A stretch of DNA of 64,000 nucleotides from Spisula solida (lineage: Eukaryota; Mollusca; Bivalvia; Venerida; Mactridae). The position numbers were made by a program, and so were the translations under genes. Positions 11,031-22,929 of the stretch are shown piece after piece. Positions within the stretch are counted from its first letter, which is position 1, and each line of letters opens with the position of its first letter. The stretch lies in assembly GCA_947247005.1 (NCBI GenBank), contig OX365954.1, positions 1,690,001-1,754,000 of the forward strand, given 5' to 3'. A model generated the notes under the pieces. It did no database searches and had not been told where the DNA came from. It worked only from the letters and a program-made list of their open reading frames with translations.

Positions 11031-12364
11031 CCTACGAATCGACATGGTATATTTGAGAGAAAGTCAGGTAGTTGTGTTTTCGTTGTTTTAAGTGTCAAAA
11101 AGCTTGACATTTGTGTCCTAATTATTGCAAATAAATGTTCGAAATGGCGGAATAACGTCGAAAAGCGTGTGAAACGGGCACCTGTACATTTACCATGCGC
11201 TAATTGAAAATGCATTTTGTGAGGTATTGGTCACATTAAATTTCGAACCATGATGCTAGCTTTGGAAAAAATCGTCTCCAAAGGTGATTAATGGTCGGCG
11301 TAATTTACATTACGCATTATTACGAATACGTCCATTCTGTTTTATTTCGTTGGCGGTCGGCAACTCGCAAATGCTTTAAAAATAAGTTTTACTTTTTTTA
11401 AATCATTAAAGTCTTAGCTTAAAAAACAAGCTTTAATGAACAAAATCGATCGAAAATTAAATTAATAATTGATAATTTTCAACCGTGGATTGAATTTTTA
11501 TTTGGTAAAAAACGGGAGATTGTAAACTTACTTTTATGCGGAACGGATTCTTACTCGACGCCGTGGATTTAAGAATAAGGGTATCGTGTTGAATGTGTAT
11601 AAAAAGACAGACATATATCTCCGCTTCATTACAAGCTTTCAATATTTAAGATCGGATACTAGGTACGAAAATTATGAGGTCTTATAAAAGCAGGGTAGAA
11701 CTTGATACGTGTGTTTTACGCTTAGCGCCGGTGTAACATTGTCAACCGGCCGATCGATATGTGTGAACGACACCATGTTTTCCCCTTTAACATACTTTAT
11801 ATTATCTAGCACTCTATATAACGAGCAATTCGTTATTGTTGACTGTTTCATGTCTTAATGTTTATTTTTTGATTCAGGTATTAAACAGTTCATTTCCAGT
11901 TACACCCCTGGATGAACTGTTACCTGCGCACTACGATGCGCAATATAAATTCCTGCAAAAACACCCTGCTAGATCTATAGCGTATTTTTAATAAAACTCT
12001 TGAACAATGTTTTGTCCCTTTTTTCTTTATTACATGCCGATTTTATTTGTTTGATAATAAAATCATGGGGATAATGACAGTCTTGAATTTATACAAAAAA
12101 TATCCGCTATTAGTATGACAAAATGTCTTAGAAATATCCTTTTTGTTTGTTGTATAAGTAGAACTTTACTGTAGTTATATAGAGTATTAGGTAATAAAAC
12201 AATTTTTTCATGTCTGATTTGGGTTAACAGTCGAGGGACAATAGTTTTGACTGTTAACCAAACAGACATGAAATAAGTGTATACTATACAGTGTCTTATA
12301 CATTTAATTAACGTGCGTGCTAAAATCCAGTAAATTCCAGCCTCTATTGTATACACAGGTTGTT
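11031..12364. other. Non-coding stretch
   Basis: AT-rich, with scattered short open frames that lack any family pattern. Around 11870-11960 the words AACAGTTCATTTCCAG and GATGAACTGTTACC give a weak inverted pair. Nothing else can be supported. Confidence 0.4.
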
Positions 12365-12690
12365 TTCTATGATTTGACCTAGTGACCTAGTTTTTGACCC
12401 AAGGTGACCCAATATCGAACTTGATCTAGATTTTGTAAATATATATATTAACATTATGTCCATATTGCAAAAAGATCACGGCTATAATCCCCACTGCGTT
12501 AATGAACAGTGAACTGTGACTTTGACCGCATGAAATCGGATCGGTTGCAACTTTGTTCTGCAGGTCGACCCCGTGTCTCACATTGGTTATCAGTATCGTA
12601 CCATGCGGACAAGGCATTAAAAGTTATAGAGTGGACAGGAATTGTAAGGCTCAAAACATTGACCTTGGATTGTGACCTTGAGTCTGCAGG
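12365..12690 (+). repeat. GACCTAG-type dispersed repeat
   Basis: TTGACCTAGTGACCTAGTTT, TTTGACCC and CGAACTTGATCTAGATTTTG form one monomer of the repeat seen at 53040-53420. The following GACTTTGACCGCATG to TTGTGACCTTGAGTCTGCAG belongs to a second common GACCTTGA-type repeat. Overlapping open frames on both strands at 12426-12747 are by-products of the repeat. Confidence 0.55.
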
Positions 12691-13133
12691 GTAGAAACAT
12701 GGGTTACGCAAACGAAGAATGAACCTTTTTCTTGCGATATGCATCAATAATAGTCATAAAATACACAGCGACATGTTCATCAAACAACTAAAACACGGCT
12801 ACATCACTATTATGACCACGATTTCAGTCATCATTCCCTTTTCGGCAATTAGAATACACGCTCGATTTCTAACAGACGAACACGGTAAATATCAGATGAG
12901 CCTCATAACATGAGCTCGCTTAAAACTTACTAACAGAAAATTAACAAACACGTGTGAATTCTCGATATCGACACTGCAGGATAAAACTCGTTTTCTGGAA
13001 TCAAGAATTTAACGGCCAGGGGGGCCGACCAATAGCGGGAGTGTATAAATTATTCTTTTTTCCACGTTTAAACATGAAAAACTTACAAAAAATTAATGAA
13101 CATTATCATTATTCATCTTTGTTGTTAAGCTTT
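12691..13133. other. No recognisable feature
   Basis: Only short frames without family patterns; AT-rich up to the border of the GC-rich fold-back. Confidence 0.35.
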
Positions 13134-13703
13134 AAGCCCCGTTCTCACTGTCCGGGTTCAGGTCGGTACCACCCGGTGGAGGAAAGTCGGTATACCGTGA
13201 TGATCCGGGATATATTTGTAACAAAATATCAATTGCCTTCTCACATTCTCGGTGTATCCCCGGTGTGAAAGAATATTCTATTAGTAAGGGTTATTCCCAG
13301 TTTAGTACGATGAACGTTTGTACGTTACAGTGTCACTACAGGTTCTTGCCGATGGTATTACGGTGAAAGCTGGTATCGCTGCTGTGACACCGGGACTATA
13401 CCGTACATTACCGGGGCTCAACGGCTCTCTCCGCTGTCTATATACCATACCCGGTAAGCTACAGTTATCTTATATATGGCGGAGATACGGTCCTTCCCCG
13501 GACGGTCCCGGTGATCCCCGGATTAAGCCGTTTTCGATATCGCTCCTGTTTTTTTTGTATTAAACAGTTTGCCGGAGCATCACATATCGCCCCGGATGTT
13601 CACGGTGCCGCTACGGTTGTCTCTCGGGTTAGATACGATTCACCCCGGATTACAAACCGGGACTCACCAGGGATACTTAACCGGGACTGTGAGAACGGGG
13701 CTT
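13134..13703. mobile_element. GC-rich fold-back element with AAGCCCCGTTCTCAC ends
   Basis: The left end AAGCCCCGTTCTCACTGTCC and the inverted right end AAGCCCCGTTCTCACAGTCC differ at one position. The interior is markedly richer in G+C than its surroundings and is full of CCGGG and CCCGG words, such as ACACCGGGACTATACCG and GGTCCCGGTGATCCCCGG, so it can fold extensively. TTAA borders the left end (13132-13135) but the right border reads TTTG, so the target site type is uncertain. No transposase is present; the open frames inside are artefacts of the composition. Probably a MITE. Confidence 0.65.
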
Positions 13704-14999
13704 TGCAAAAAATACCCTAAAAATGATTTATATTTGAAATAGTGTATTTTATTCCACACTGCCGCTTCCGAAGCTCGATATCAATGGCAAGAAAATATAC
13801 ACAGGTTATTAAATAGTGTTGTCATCGTGTTTTTTGTTCATTTCTATTTATAGCAATGACTAATATTTGTTACGGGTGTTTTCCTGTCATCGTCCAATCA
13901 AAATCGAGCTTTAACAAACATAATATTCAAATTTACCGTTCGGAAAATCGATCGAAGAAAAAAATATTTGCAATGTTTTTGCATCGATTTTGAGATAGTA
14001 TTCAGAACAATAAAATGTGAAAAGGATTCATTAATTACCTTAACATCAGAATCAGCTGGACAAGGAACAATTTCACTATTTTTTTCTTCCAGGGCGAATA
14101 AGTTAATTCCGAGCGCACCTGTCGGCAAAGCTGACGAATGTCTACGAATTTGTTTACTTCCGTTCGAGGCGTTCATGTACACAAAGTCTCAGTTCCACTT
14201 CTATCAATAATTATTCAGTTAGAGTTAATGTCTACGGTTTATTGTAATTGCCGATTGCAATTCTGACAAAGCTTTAGATCCATTTCGAATCACGACTTCA
14301 CGTCCGGACTCCGAACACTCATCGTCAAAGACCGATTTAATATCACGATATATCTAACTCTTCGTACAGTACTCTCTGGAATTATTAACGGCTGCTTTAT
14401 AAACTATATTTGATTATATATGTATTTCACTCGATTAAGTTCGTAAATATTTAAATCCCATAACTCGATCCATGTTCTCGCGAGTTTGTTTATAAATACC
14501 CCGCGTAGCGTACCGAGCGTTCTGATTGGACGATCGACGGAATCACCAGATGTCCACGAAATGAGCTATTTTTAGGTTTGCGCTCGGAATGAAGGGAATT
14601 GAATCAGGGGGTAGTCTGGGAACTTGACTAACCACTGATGTATGAGGAAGAGTACCTGGTTGCTCTATACGCTATATGCAGCTACCCTCACGTTTATTCG
14701 GAACATCTCGCACATAGTCGCTCAATTAATTCCGTTATCACGGAAACGGGGTTTATCCTATTATGTCGATACGGTGATACGAGCGAGCGAACAAACAAAC
14801 AAACAAACAAACAAACCAAACAAGTTTATGTACAATTTCACAAATGATTAAATATCATCAATGTTTACTGTTCTAACAAGATGAACAGTTCAGTGGTAGT
14901 TATTAAGTTCAGTGGAGTATACAGGGATAATGTATGTTTACAAATCATGTTATTATTGTTTTCAGTTTTGAGAAACATATAATGCAGGTTTAAATAGCA
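13704..14999. other. Non-coding stretch with a short inverted pair
   Basis: GTCATCGTCCAATCA (13886-13900) and its inverted relative TGATTGGACGATCGAC (14523-14538) are about 620 bp apart and could be worn TIRs. Overlapping open frames at 13898-14210 and 14638-14851 have no recognisable product. Confidence 0.35.
14789..14815. repeat. (AAAC)n microsatellite
   Basis: About six and a half perfect AAAC units, followed by one interrupted copy. The frame that reads NKQTNKQTNKQT through it is spurious. Confidence 0.85.
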
Positions 15000-15050
15000 G
15001 TTTTATTGGTGGAAGAAAATAACTAAAATGTATTACAGGTATCATATATA

Positions 15051-15646
15051 TTACATCACTGTTTGTCTACGTTTACTGGCTAGTATAATAAAGTAAGCAA
15101 GATTTACAAGTATTTTGTTATTGGTGGTATTTATTAGGTCTACGAATTTTGCTATATATGGCCTGAAATAATATTTTCTTTTTATATATTTTTGTCTCAA
15201 ATCTTTATATTGATCACAAATTATTATAAAATGATATTCATCTTCGAGATAGGATTTTTCACAAAGAACACATTTTCTTGCATTTCTAGGTTTTCTATTC
15301 CTACCATACCTTAAACTTTCTATTAACAAATTATGCGACGATGTTCTGATATTCGTAATGCTGATACGTAGTTTAGGAGTCAGTAATTTTGTTAGATGGC
15401 TAGATAATCCAAAGTTGGTTTAATATGCATATACAATGTGTTCAAAGTGTTATTCTTCGATACGTCGTTATACCATTTCTGAATAAAGCAATCTACATTA
15501 CATTTTGCGAAATCTACTATAAATGGTTTATTATTTATACCATGCGGGTTGTCGAATACATAAGCTAAATCGTACTGGTAAGTAGTAACTTTATATTGTA
15601 CACCCAGTTTTCGGAACCATCTATAAGTATCGTAAAAATGATTCAT
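15051..15646 (-). pseudogene. LINE B C-terminal region and Cys-His tail
   Basis: Two frames cover this part. The upstream one has YDLAYVFDNPHG and FIQKWYNDV, which match the post-RT domain of these polyproteins (a conserved W-x2-x-V helix). The downstream one has LIESLRYGRNRKPRN and then CVLC-x9-H-FIIIC, a C-x2-C-x9-H-x4-C tail like that of LINE A. A frame change near 15390-15330 separates them. A likely nucleic-acid-binding role for the tail is inferred from its spacing. Confidence 0.75.
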
Positions 15647-15852
15647 TATAGACGGTTGTTATCAATAAATTGTTAGAATTAACAACTTTCAGCCAATAGT
15701 TAATAACCTGCACGTAACATTTTACATATAGCGGATAACGCCCGAGCTCTCCATATATAGCCGCATTACTGGTTATATAGCCGCTTGACTCCTAGAATAT
15801 TTTAACAGTATTGTAAATGAACCCTTTCAAGTTCATGAGCTTTGGTGATTCC

Positions 15853-17055
15853 CTATATCGGGCATGCATATTTCAGGATCCAGCCAACGAAAGCATCAAA
15901 CAGTTGTAAGGCCATATATGGGCGTATATCATATTTCTTTATATTGCTGAGCAGTACATACATAGCCTTAAGAGCTTTACCTTTTAGACATTTTGTATTC
16001 AAAACTAATGTTCCGGTATAAGTAAACGTCACACCTAGATAGTTAAAATTGTCGATAACTTCTAGCCGGTTCCCATTGAAGTCCAATGTTTCATTACGTT
16101 TATGCGCACTCGTTTTGCGAAAAACTACAATTTTAGTCTTCGAAGTATTTACTTCGTTCGAGCTCCCATTTTTCACAATAGGTATATAGCGAATCAAGGC
16201 TGAATTGTAAATCTTCATATTTTCATGTTATGCATGAATTGAGCGTAATTAAAGGTTGTTGTTGTTGTCTATAGAATTTCCGCAAACAACCATGTCATCG
16301 GCAAACAATAAGATAATTATACAAACATCATTAAATATTGGACCTTCAACTTCAACTTCAATATTTTATTTGACGTAAACATATAAAATGTTTATTGCCA
16401 ATGTAATAATAATGATGTGGCAAGTTGAAAATTTTAACAAAAACATATATACATGTACCAGACTGTCGGTTCTCTGTATAAACAATTCAATGTCATCCTT
16501 TGATTAAAATATTTTGGTGAATTGGTCTGTCCCTGGCGTAAATCTACCGCTATCTCATAGAGGTCTGAATAGTTATTACTAAGCTTGACGCACGATTTTA
16601 CAATTGAATACATGGTCCTAAACATTATCAATATGTTTCCGTCTAGACATTTATTACACAATTTAAATCATAATTGCATTTCTATATACAGAATCGAACG
16701 CATTTTAAGGTCGACAAAAGCACAATATAAAAGTTTCTTCTCATTAAGTTTTTTTCTACCAGATTTTGTGAAACGAAGATAGCGTCTACAGTACTGATGT
16801 ATGATCTTTTCGGAATCCAAAGTGTGCATCAGACGTAATTAATATCTTGGTCGTTGTACCATCGTTCAACTCACGAATCTTATATATTAGTGAAATTTTA
16901 CCAAGTTTGCTTAATAGTGTTATGCCATGGTAATTATTTACGTCAGACATATCCCCCTTTTTATGTAAATGTATTATAATCCCATATGCCCAAACGTTTG
17001 GGAAAATACCTGAATAGAAAACTGCATTATTTAGTGAAGGCGGACAAAGAGTAAC
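15853..17055 (-). pseudogene. LINE B reverse transcriptase domain
   Basis: Successive frames on the minus strand give GIIIHLHKKGDMSD and YHGITLLSKLGKI (fingers), DAHFGFRKDHTSV, AFVDLK with AFDSVYRN (palm motif A with its Asp), then GNILIMFRTMYS, DLYEIAVDLRQGQTNSP (motif B region) and LLFADDMVVCGN at about 16309-16275 (motif C, the catalytic Asp pair). The thumb side continues with VNTSKTKIVVFRK and NFNYLGVTFTYTG. Catalytic Asps are present but the frame is broken several times and a foreign 3'-end fragment sits at 16336-16446, just before motif C. The live protein would reverse-transcribe element RNA at a nicked target. Confidence 0.85.
16336..16446 (-). mobile_element. Nested LINE 3'-end fragment inside LINE B RT
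   Basis: On the plus strand this reads CTTCAACTTCAATATTTTAT, then TTGACGTAAACATA and AATGTTTATTGCCAATG. The same block occurs at 41756-41835. On the minus strand it ends with AATAAA-like words and GAAGTT repeats, so it is the 3' terminus of another retroelement. It splits the LINE B RT immediately upstream of the FADD motif. Confidence 0.7.
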
Positions 17056-18725
17056 CAGTGTGTACAGTCACAAAGCTTCAATTATATAATAAACACTTCA
17101 ATATACAAACAAACTAGATGATCACAATAAATTCCAATCAATAAATTCAGTATCAAACGACAAATTCAAGAATAAGTGTTTGAGCCAACTCTTGAGTAAA
17201 CGGTGTTGGGCTCACCTTAAAATTATATTATTATATATAATAATTGGATAAGGCTGTCTGCCAATGTCACAAATACGAGGGGTGATCAACAAATACGCGG
17301 AAAAATGCTCTGAAATCTTTGTTACGTGACCAATATTGAAGAAAATCGGTCAGATAATAGATTGGCATATTACGAATACATAACCATAAGAAACATTAAA
17401 CTCGAGGAAATATTGGTCGCAAAAACAAAGAAACCATAACGTCACTATGGCTACACCGGCCCAACATATCTTGACGTCGTTACATATTACAGTTTACATA
17501 TTCATTCGTGGCACAATTCATACTGTATAACGCATTGAATTATTCTCAAAAAAAAGCTGTACAACAAAATACACTTCATAGACCTGGCAACCGAAAATCA
17601 ATATTTTTCCTTCGCAGCTTGTATGTAAATTATAAGAATTAGCTGCTGGAGAACATTAATATTGATGACGTAATTTGACGTTATTGACGTTGTATAGCCC
17701 ATTCGCATATCAGCATTGATTTCACATGGCTATGTATGATAGAATATGCAAAACAGACACCCGTGTTATGTGCTATTAAATATTTATTACATTTTGCAAT
17801 ATTATCATTGGTATTTTATGACATTACATTCGCCACACGGCTTTTCGTCACCGATTTCTGTATCGTACTCATTTCAGACAACAACTTCGAAGCAAATAGC
17901 TCTAAAACGGAATTTGGACATTTAAACAATGTTTAGAAATAATGAATGTAATGTTATATCATTGTATATTCATAACCCACCCTTTAGAAAATTATAATAT
18001 TACAAACGCACAAATAATACGTCATCGTTTGCTACGTGCAACGTTGGAAAATATGAAAATTTGGGCCGCATGACATCAAGTGGCGTTGCCATAGGAAACC
18101 GCGTTCCGTCTTCGGTCAATATTGATGATCAGCAGCGAATCAATTTTAAATAAATTTATCCTCACGTTTAGTAAGTTTCAACGACTTACAATGACAAATA
18201 AAGAAACTACAGCACTTTTCCGCGTATTTGTTGATCACCCCTCGTACATAATACGAAGTAATTAAACACAAATCACGCATCGTACATAATTTTGAAAGTC
18301 AATGTTTGAATGGGTTCGAGACCCCTCTGTGTGAAAATGTACCAATAAGCCGTGACAAAGGATTCTATGATGAATATCATCTACCACTGCCATGCATGCA
18401 CCTGAAAAACATGATAAACCAGCACAGTATCTTCTTCAAATAATAACAAACAACAAGTGAAACATGGAGAACAGTTTGTAAGTAGGAGATTCCCCAGAAA
18501 AAACACACGCTACTCACTAAATATTTAGCTAGGGTGTGGAAGGGTGGGTTTTTAAGAAATAAATGACCAACTGTCTCGTTCAAGGATTCTCAGAAAAGGA
18601 ATTGGATGGTGCGGTGCGCATACAACTTACACAACGATGTGAAATAACTAAGGACAAAAACCCCTAAATGTTTAAGCTCAAGACAATTGATTAGCCGCCT
18701 CAAAATAAAATCGCCTATCATAAAG
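17056..18725. mobile_element. Composite insertion of about 1.7 kb in LINE B
   Basis: The LINE B reading stops at LTGLFNG (about 18725) and resumes at NNAVFYSGIFPNVW (about 17050). In the intact family these lie next to each other, so all between is inserted. It contains the TIR element at 17276-18244 and flanking sequence of unknown origin on both sides. I could not define the outer ends or a target duplication. The short frame at 18377-18583 (-) lies in this DNA and is not recognisable. Confidence 0.6.
17276..18244. mobile_element. TIR element 2 (969 bp, TA-flanked, CGAGGGGTGATC end)
   Basis: The left end CGAGGGGTGATCAACAAATA, continuing CGCGGAAAA, is an exact inverted copy of the right end (18216-18244). 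Weaker inverted similarity extends inward to about 45 bp. TA lies on both sides (17274-17275 and 18245-18246). No transposase frame exists, so it is non-autonomous. The first 12 bases are identical to those of the element at 34589-35591. Confidence 0.85.
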
Positions 18726-18865
18726 TGATAGCTGCCATTAAATAAGCCAGTTAAATGTGCTGATAGATTATCACAGGAGTCGATGAAATATTCGTTTAAG
18801 AGATTGCCAGCTGGACACGCAGCCTTATTGCGTTTTAACCGTTTAATTGCTCGTTTCACTTCCGT
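18725..18865 (-). pseudogene. LINE B pre-RT segment
   Basis: The frame starts MKRAIKRLKRNKA and continues NLLNEYFIDSCDNL and LTGLFNG. This is the standard lead-in to RT in these polyproteins (a basic helix, then a K-x-A-G-like turn, here ACPAGN, then N-E-Y/F-x-x-x). The frame running on to 18590 is inserted DNA. Confidence 0.75.
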
Positions 18866-18904
18866 TATTGAGATCGGTTTATTCAGATCCGTGTATACGT
18901 CGTC

Positions 18905-19076
18905 TTAATATCTAGGTTGAAATCACTATTTAAATTGAATGATTCTACTTCTGCACTGATTTTTGAATCGATATCATTAATACGTCATCTTTAATATCTA
19001 GGTTGAAATCACTATTTAAATTGAATGATTCTACTTCTGCACTGATTTATGAATCGAAATCATTAAACATACGAGA
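18905..19076. repeat. 86-bp tandem duplication within LINE B
   Basis: TTAATATCTAGGTTGAAATC begins at 18905 and again at 18991, and the two units are nearly identical through TCTGCACTGATTT. It is a local duplication in the linker, specific to this copy. Confidence 0.85.
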
Positions 19077-19105
19077 AAAATATTCTTGTAAATCATTGAC
19101 CTTGA

Positions 19106-19468
19106 TTAGATTTTGTTTTGCGAAACAACCTCCAAACTCACTGAATTACTGTGCTTTAGATCAGTTAATTTCTTCGACATTTTATGTCTATATTCGCGCT
19201 TTTTAGCCTTTACAGTTTGTTTATACGTGAATTTTGCCCTATTTAACTCTATGTGATTTTCGCGAGTCTTTTTACTATTGAAGATATACATCGCTGTTTG
19301 ATACAATTTTCTAGTATGACGACAATCACGGTAAAACCGATCTTTATTGTTATTATCGTTTCCATGGTAATACGTTTTCTTAAATAACGGGGTTGCCATG
19401 TCGTTAATTATATTAGTAAAACCTGAAACTAAGGTATCAATACTAGGTTTATTCTCGTTTTCATACAT
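19106..19468 (-). pseudogene. LINE B endonuclease-RT linker
   Basis: An open frame contains TPLFKKTYYHGNDN, DRFYRDCRHTRKLY and a Lys/Arg-rich KQTVKAKKREYRHKM. This matches the linker pattern (W/F-x-D-x-E/D-C, then basic helices) seen in LINE A at 6940-7100. The Trp and Glu are replaced here by Phe and Arg. Confidence 0.75.
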
Positions 19469-19689
19469 GAGTTATTTGTTTAGTGAAGGAAGTTTAGTAT
19501 TTAAACCACGTGTAAATTGTTGTTTTAACTCAGAGTTCCTCTTATGTTATTCACGATTCTCGAATGAATGATCACCTGCATTATTCAATAATTGGCCACT
19601 TATAGAAAATGCTAACGGTGCATAGTCGCTAAATACAGTAAAGCTTTCTATATGGAAATGCTCAATTATAGGAAAGTCTTGCTCACGTG

Positions 19690-20220
19690 CTACGAATAAT
19701 CAATCGTACTGCATGTATTATTATTGAAATATGTGTAAGCTCCCGAGTTATCACCACAGCCTATTCGGCCATTGGCGATTTTGAAAGAACGAGCTTTGCA
19801 TAAATCTAAAAGTTGAACACCCCTTGAGTTACACACAACGTCTGTTGAGGCCCTGCTAGAGATCGTATCTAGACAGTAATTGTCTGGGTCAATATTTGGC
19901 ACATAAGTATCGCATTCGATGCAATCGGGGCGTACCACTGTTCTAGCGTTAAAATCGCCAGCTATTAATATATTGCCCAATTGATCATATTCAAAAATAT
20001 CTTGTTGCAGAATGTCAAATAGACTAACGTTATATAGTTTAGCAGCCGGACTATCTTCGGTCCTAAGATATACACCACAAAAATATCGAGGGGTTACAGC
20101 CAAAACCTTCTATCTGATAAACTTGACCAAATTGACTTTTTTAGTTAAATGAGTTCCGTATCACCATTGTTATTTATTCTCAAAATTATTTCAAAATATC
20201 GAACTTAATTAATTAAATAT
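19690..20220 (-). pseudogene. LINE B APE-type endonuclease fragment
   Basis: The frame contains YFCGVYLRTEDSP, then NILIAGDFNARTV with the catalytic GDFN box at about 19948-19960, and later GVQLLDLCKARSFKIANGR and YTYFNNN. This is the centre and C-terminal part of an APE-like endonuclease. The final SDH box is not reached in this frame. Weak family sequence (ILRINNNGDTELI, frame-shifted) extends to about 20220, after which the element is truncated. In the live element this domain nicks the target DNA. Confidence 0.85.
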
Positions 20221-21578
20221 TGATAATAGTCATTTTGAGCTATCGTGTATCTACAGAACTGACTGGAGGCAAAACCAGTTTTAAATCAATGGCCTCTTAA
20301 TATTTTCGTAGATGTAACATTAACATCTGTTAGAACGAATCAAATCTGTATATCAATCTCTACCAATAACATTTGTGTGTCTTAATATAATATTTGTCCC
20401 GCTCAACTGTTCCATATAAAACAATGACATTTTGGTTAAATGACATCAGCCTTGATTTGTCAATTTATATAAGTCAACAACAAGGCACCGGGTGCTGGTC
20501 TGTAGTACATACAATTTCATCGCTGTAAGTTAAATGTCAAACCACAGTTGTTGTTTATATTGCTGTATAATAATAGCAGCTTCACTCGAATAAGATGTCA
20601 AAGTGTGACTAAAATGGATTGTATACATTTAGCTATGTGTGATTGAAACATGAATACCTTATACAGAGAGAAAAATGTAGTTTTGGCGAAAATTATTTTG
20701 ACTACTAGTATTCCTTATGAATTTAAATGTTGTGCGTTTAGAAACACATTAAATTGCTTTCATTTATTTAATCTTTTTGTAAATGAGAAGCTCTTCTAAT
20801 AATCTTAAATAAAGAACATAAAACTAGCTAATTCTTAATTATAACAGTAAGTATAACTTACTTAGTAAACGTGTATGTACTTGAATTTGTTAATTTTGTA
20901 ACAGCTAATATGAATTATTTTTTGGAACGGTGCATGTATTATTTAAACGAATAAACTATTTATTACGAATCAATTAATGATTTTCATTCGTCGAGATGGA
21001 TATTAACATAGCTGTGTAATGTTTGATTATAAAGGTGTATAAAGTAAGAATTGTAATACATGAAAAACAGAAAAAAAACTTTTAAACGCTTGAATTTGTA
21101 TTAAGACATTCAGTTAAAATACTGTTTAGCCACTACGTAAGCAAACTTAAGGAAGGTGCTAGTATGCATTAACTTGGCATCAAGTAGTGGTCAAGTGTTA
21201 TTAATTAACTTTTCTAAGGTAGAACAGAAATGACCACAATCACAGCGTTCAAACCTAATCACTGTATGACTTATTGGGATATTATACAATGCAAAGTATG
21301 TGCCTTATTGTGAGTAAAAGCACTTGTGATTTCCCGTCACTGTGTGATTCATTGGTAGACTATACAATTCAACGTGTATGACTTATTGCGATAACTGTAA
21401 GTTGATTCATTTATACTCTTAGACAAATACGTGTATCAGGAAAATATACATCTCTTATGACAATATCTTCAATATATGCAAAAGATTGTTATAGCTTTAT
21501 GTATTATCTCAATAAAAAATACCACATGGAATGACACGTGGTCCAGTTGTTGCAAGTGATATATATTATGTATCATAG
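20221..21578. other. Non-coding stretch
   Basis: AT-rich, no open frame with a family pattern, no clear repeat or RNA feature. Confidence 0.4.
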
Positions 21579-21775
21579 TGGAACGGTGGTCGAGTGCTTA
21601 GCTCGCTCAACTACTAATCTGGAATTTCAAGGTTTGAATCTCTGTCTGGACACCCGAAGTCTAGTCAGAATGACTGGACTAGGACATCCCGTCTGAATTC
21701 CTTGTATCACGCAAGCATCAACCTATCTCTTCTCCTTGAGGTCATTTGCCAATTAGGCAGAGATAAAACAAACTG
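21579..21775 (+). mobile_element. tRNA-related SINE
   Basis: An A-box-like TGGTCGAGTGCTTAGCTCG starts at 21587, and a B box GGTTTGAATCTC lies at 21631-21642. The body continues with CTAGTCAGAATGACTGGAC, a short hairpin, and ends near GGCAGAGATAAAACAAAC. The B-box block GGTTTGAATCTCTG is shared with the copy at 39835-40055 (-). Confidence 0.6.
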
Positions 21776-22894
21776 TCTGTCGAAAGCAAAAAAGATAAAT
21801 CATACATTTCAAAGATATTGAAGTTTTCAATTTCTGTAGTACATACCAACACATTTTAAATTTTAATTTACAAGCCGTAAATATTAAAGTTTTGAATGAA
21901 TTTATGAAAAACTGTATTAATTACGACATGACATTTATAAATTCATTAAACACTATTAATTACGGCATGTAATTCTAATTGTATATGAATACAGTGATGG
22001 ATATCACAGTGAACACTGACTTTCGTAATTAATTTTAAAGGTTTCGTAGCTTGTGGCCATGGTGAACTGCAATTATAGTACATAACCGTATTGGTCATTA
22101 TCCTATATACGTGTATTAACAATCGCAATTGCATAATTTTTATGTTTTCAAGTCACATTTCCTTTACATTTTATATGCCAAAAAGCTACATCTGTTACGG
22201 AAGCAATTTGAGCATTGAATGATATTCTGATTTACACTGACATTTAAGCTTAATCAGACCATGAACCATATAATATTTTCTTGATGTTTTTTGTTAGTCC
22301 ACAAACATCAATTTATATGATACCAGAGGATTTCATCACTGAATATGATAAAAAGTTTCTAAAATTTTCATCACATGGACGTTTATCGTAAACTCCATAT
22401 ACATACATATGACAATAATATGGTTTGACATTTTAAATGTTTTGGTATCAGGAGGAAAGTGGATTTGCCTACCGGTCTAGTGTAAATAAGCGTGGTATAG
22501 TGTGGACAGGTTTCCCATTATTTTATCATCAGCTGCTTGCCACATATATATATCGTATTACATTTGGATCTGGCAAATGTCAAATTGTATCATTGAATGA
22601 GGGTTTGAAAACCCAAAAATATTTTGGCATTTAAATCACATTATTCCTTACAATGTTCACAAATATTTTATATTAGGGTTTAAAGTATTCAACTGTCTAC
22701 ATAATTTAATAGTTTAACTTTAACAATAACCACATCTTAACAAATGGTTATTAAAAACTGCTCTGCTGAAAACATAAGGAAATAGCACATAGCAGGATTT
22801 GGCTCTAACCCCTCGATATATGTCATGTTCTAATTGGAAATATGATCGATTAAGTTTCAACCAGATTGTATTATCATGGTGATTTCAGACAATG
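21776..22894. other. Non-coding stretch
   Basis: AT-rich. Words ATTAATTACG-CATG and TTTATGAA recur around 21895-21970, suggesting a short local duplication. No gene is recognised; the 65-codon frame at 22437-22634 has no family pattern. Confidence 0.35.
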
Positions 22895-22929
22895 CTAACC
22901 CTGGACGTAATACATGTATTTATACATAT

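Larger units (their letters stand above)
15000..20220 (-). mobile_element. LINE B: long APE-type retrotransposon, twice interrupted
   Basis: Read on the minus strand: endonuclease (20220-19690), linker (19468-19106), an 86-bp tandem duplication (19076-18905), pre-RT segment (18865-18725), an insertion of about 1.7 kb (18725-17056), RT with FADD (17055-16255) carrying a small nested insertion (16446-16336), post-RT region (16218-15853), more C-terminal sequence (15646-15392) and the Cys-His tail (15330-15051). Order and motifs match one polyprotein of the same general family as LINE A. Stops and frameshifts occur throughout. The 5' end, including any ORF1, is missing. Confidence 0.85.

Noticed and set aside
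12954..13720. Three plus-strand frames of 69-104 codons
   Set aside because: They lie at or across the borders of the GC-rich fold-back and owe their length to its lack of stop codons.
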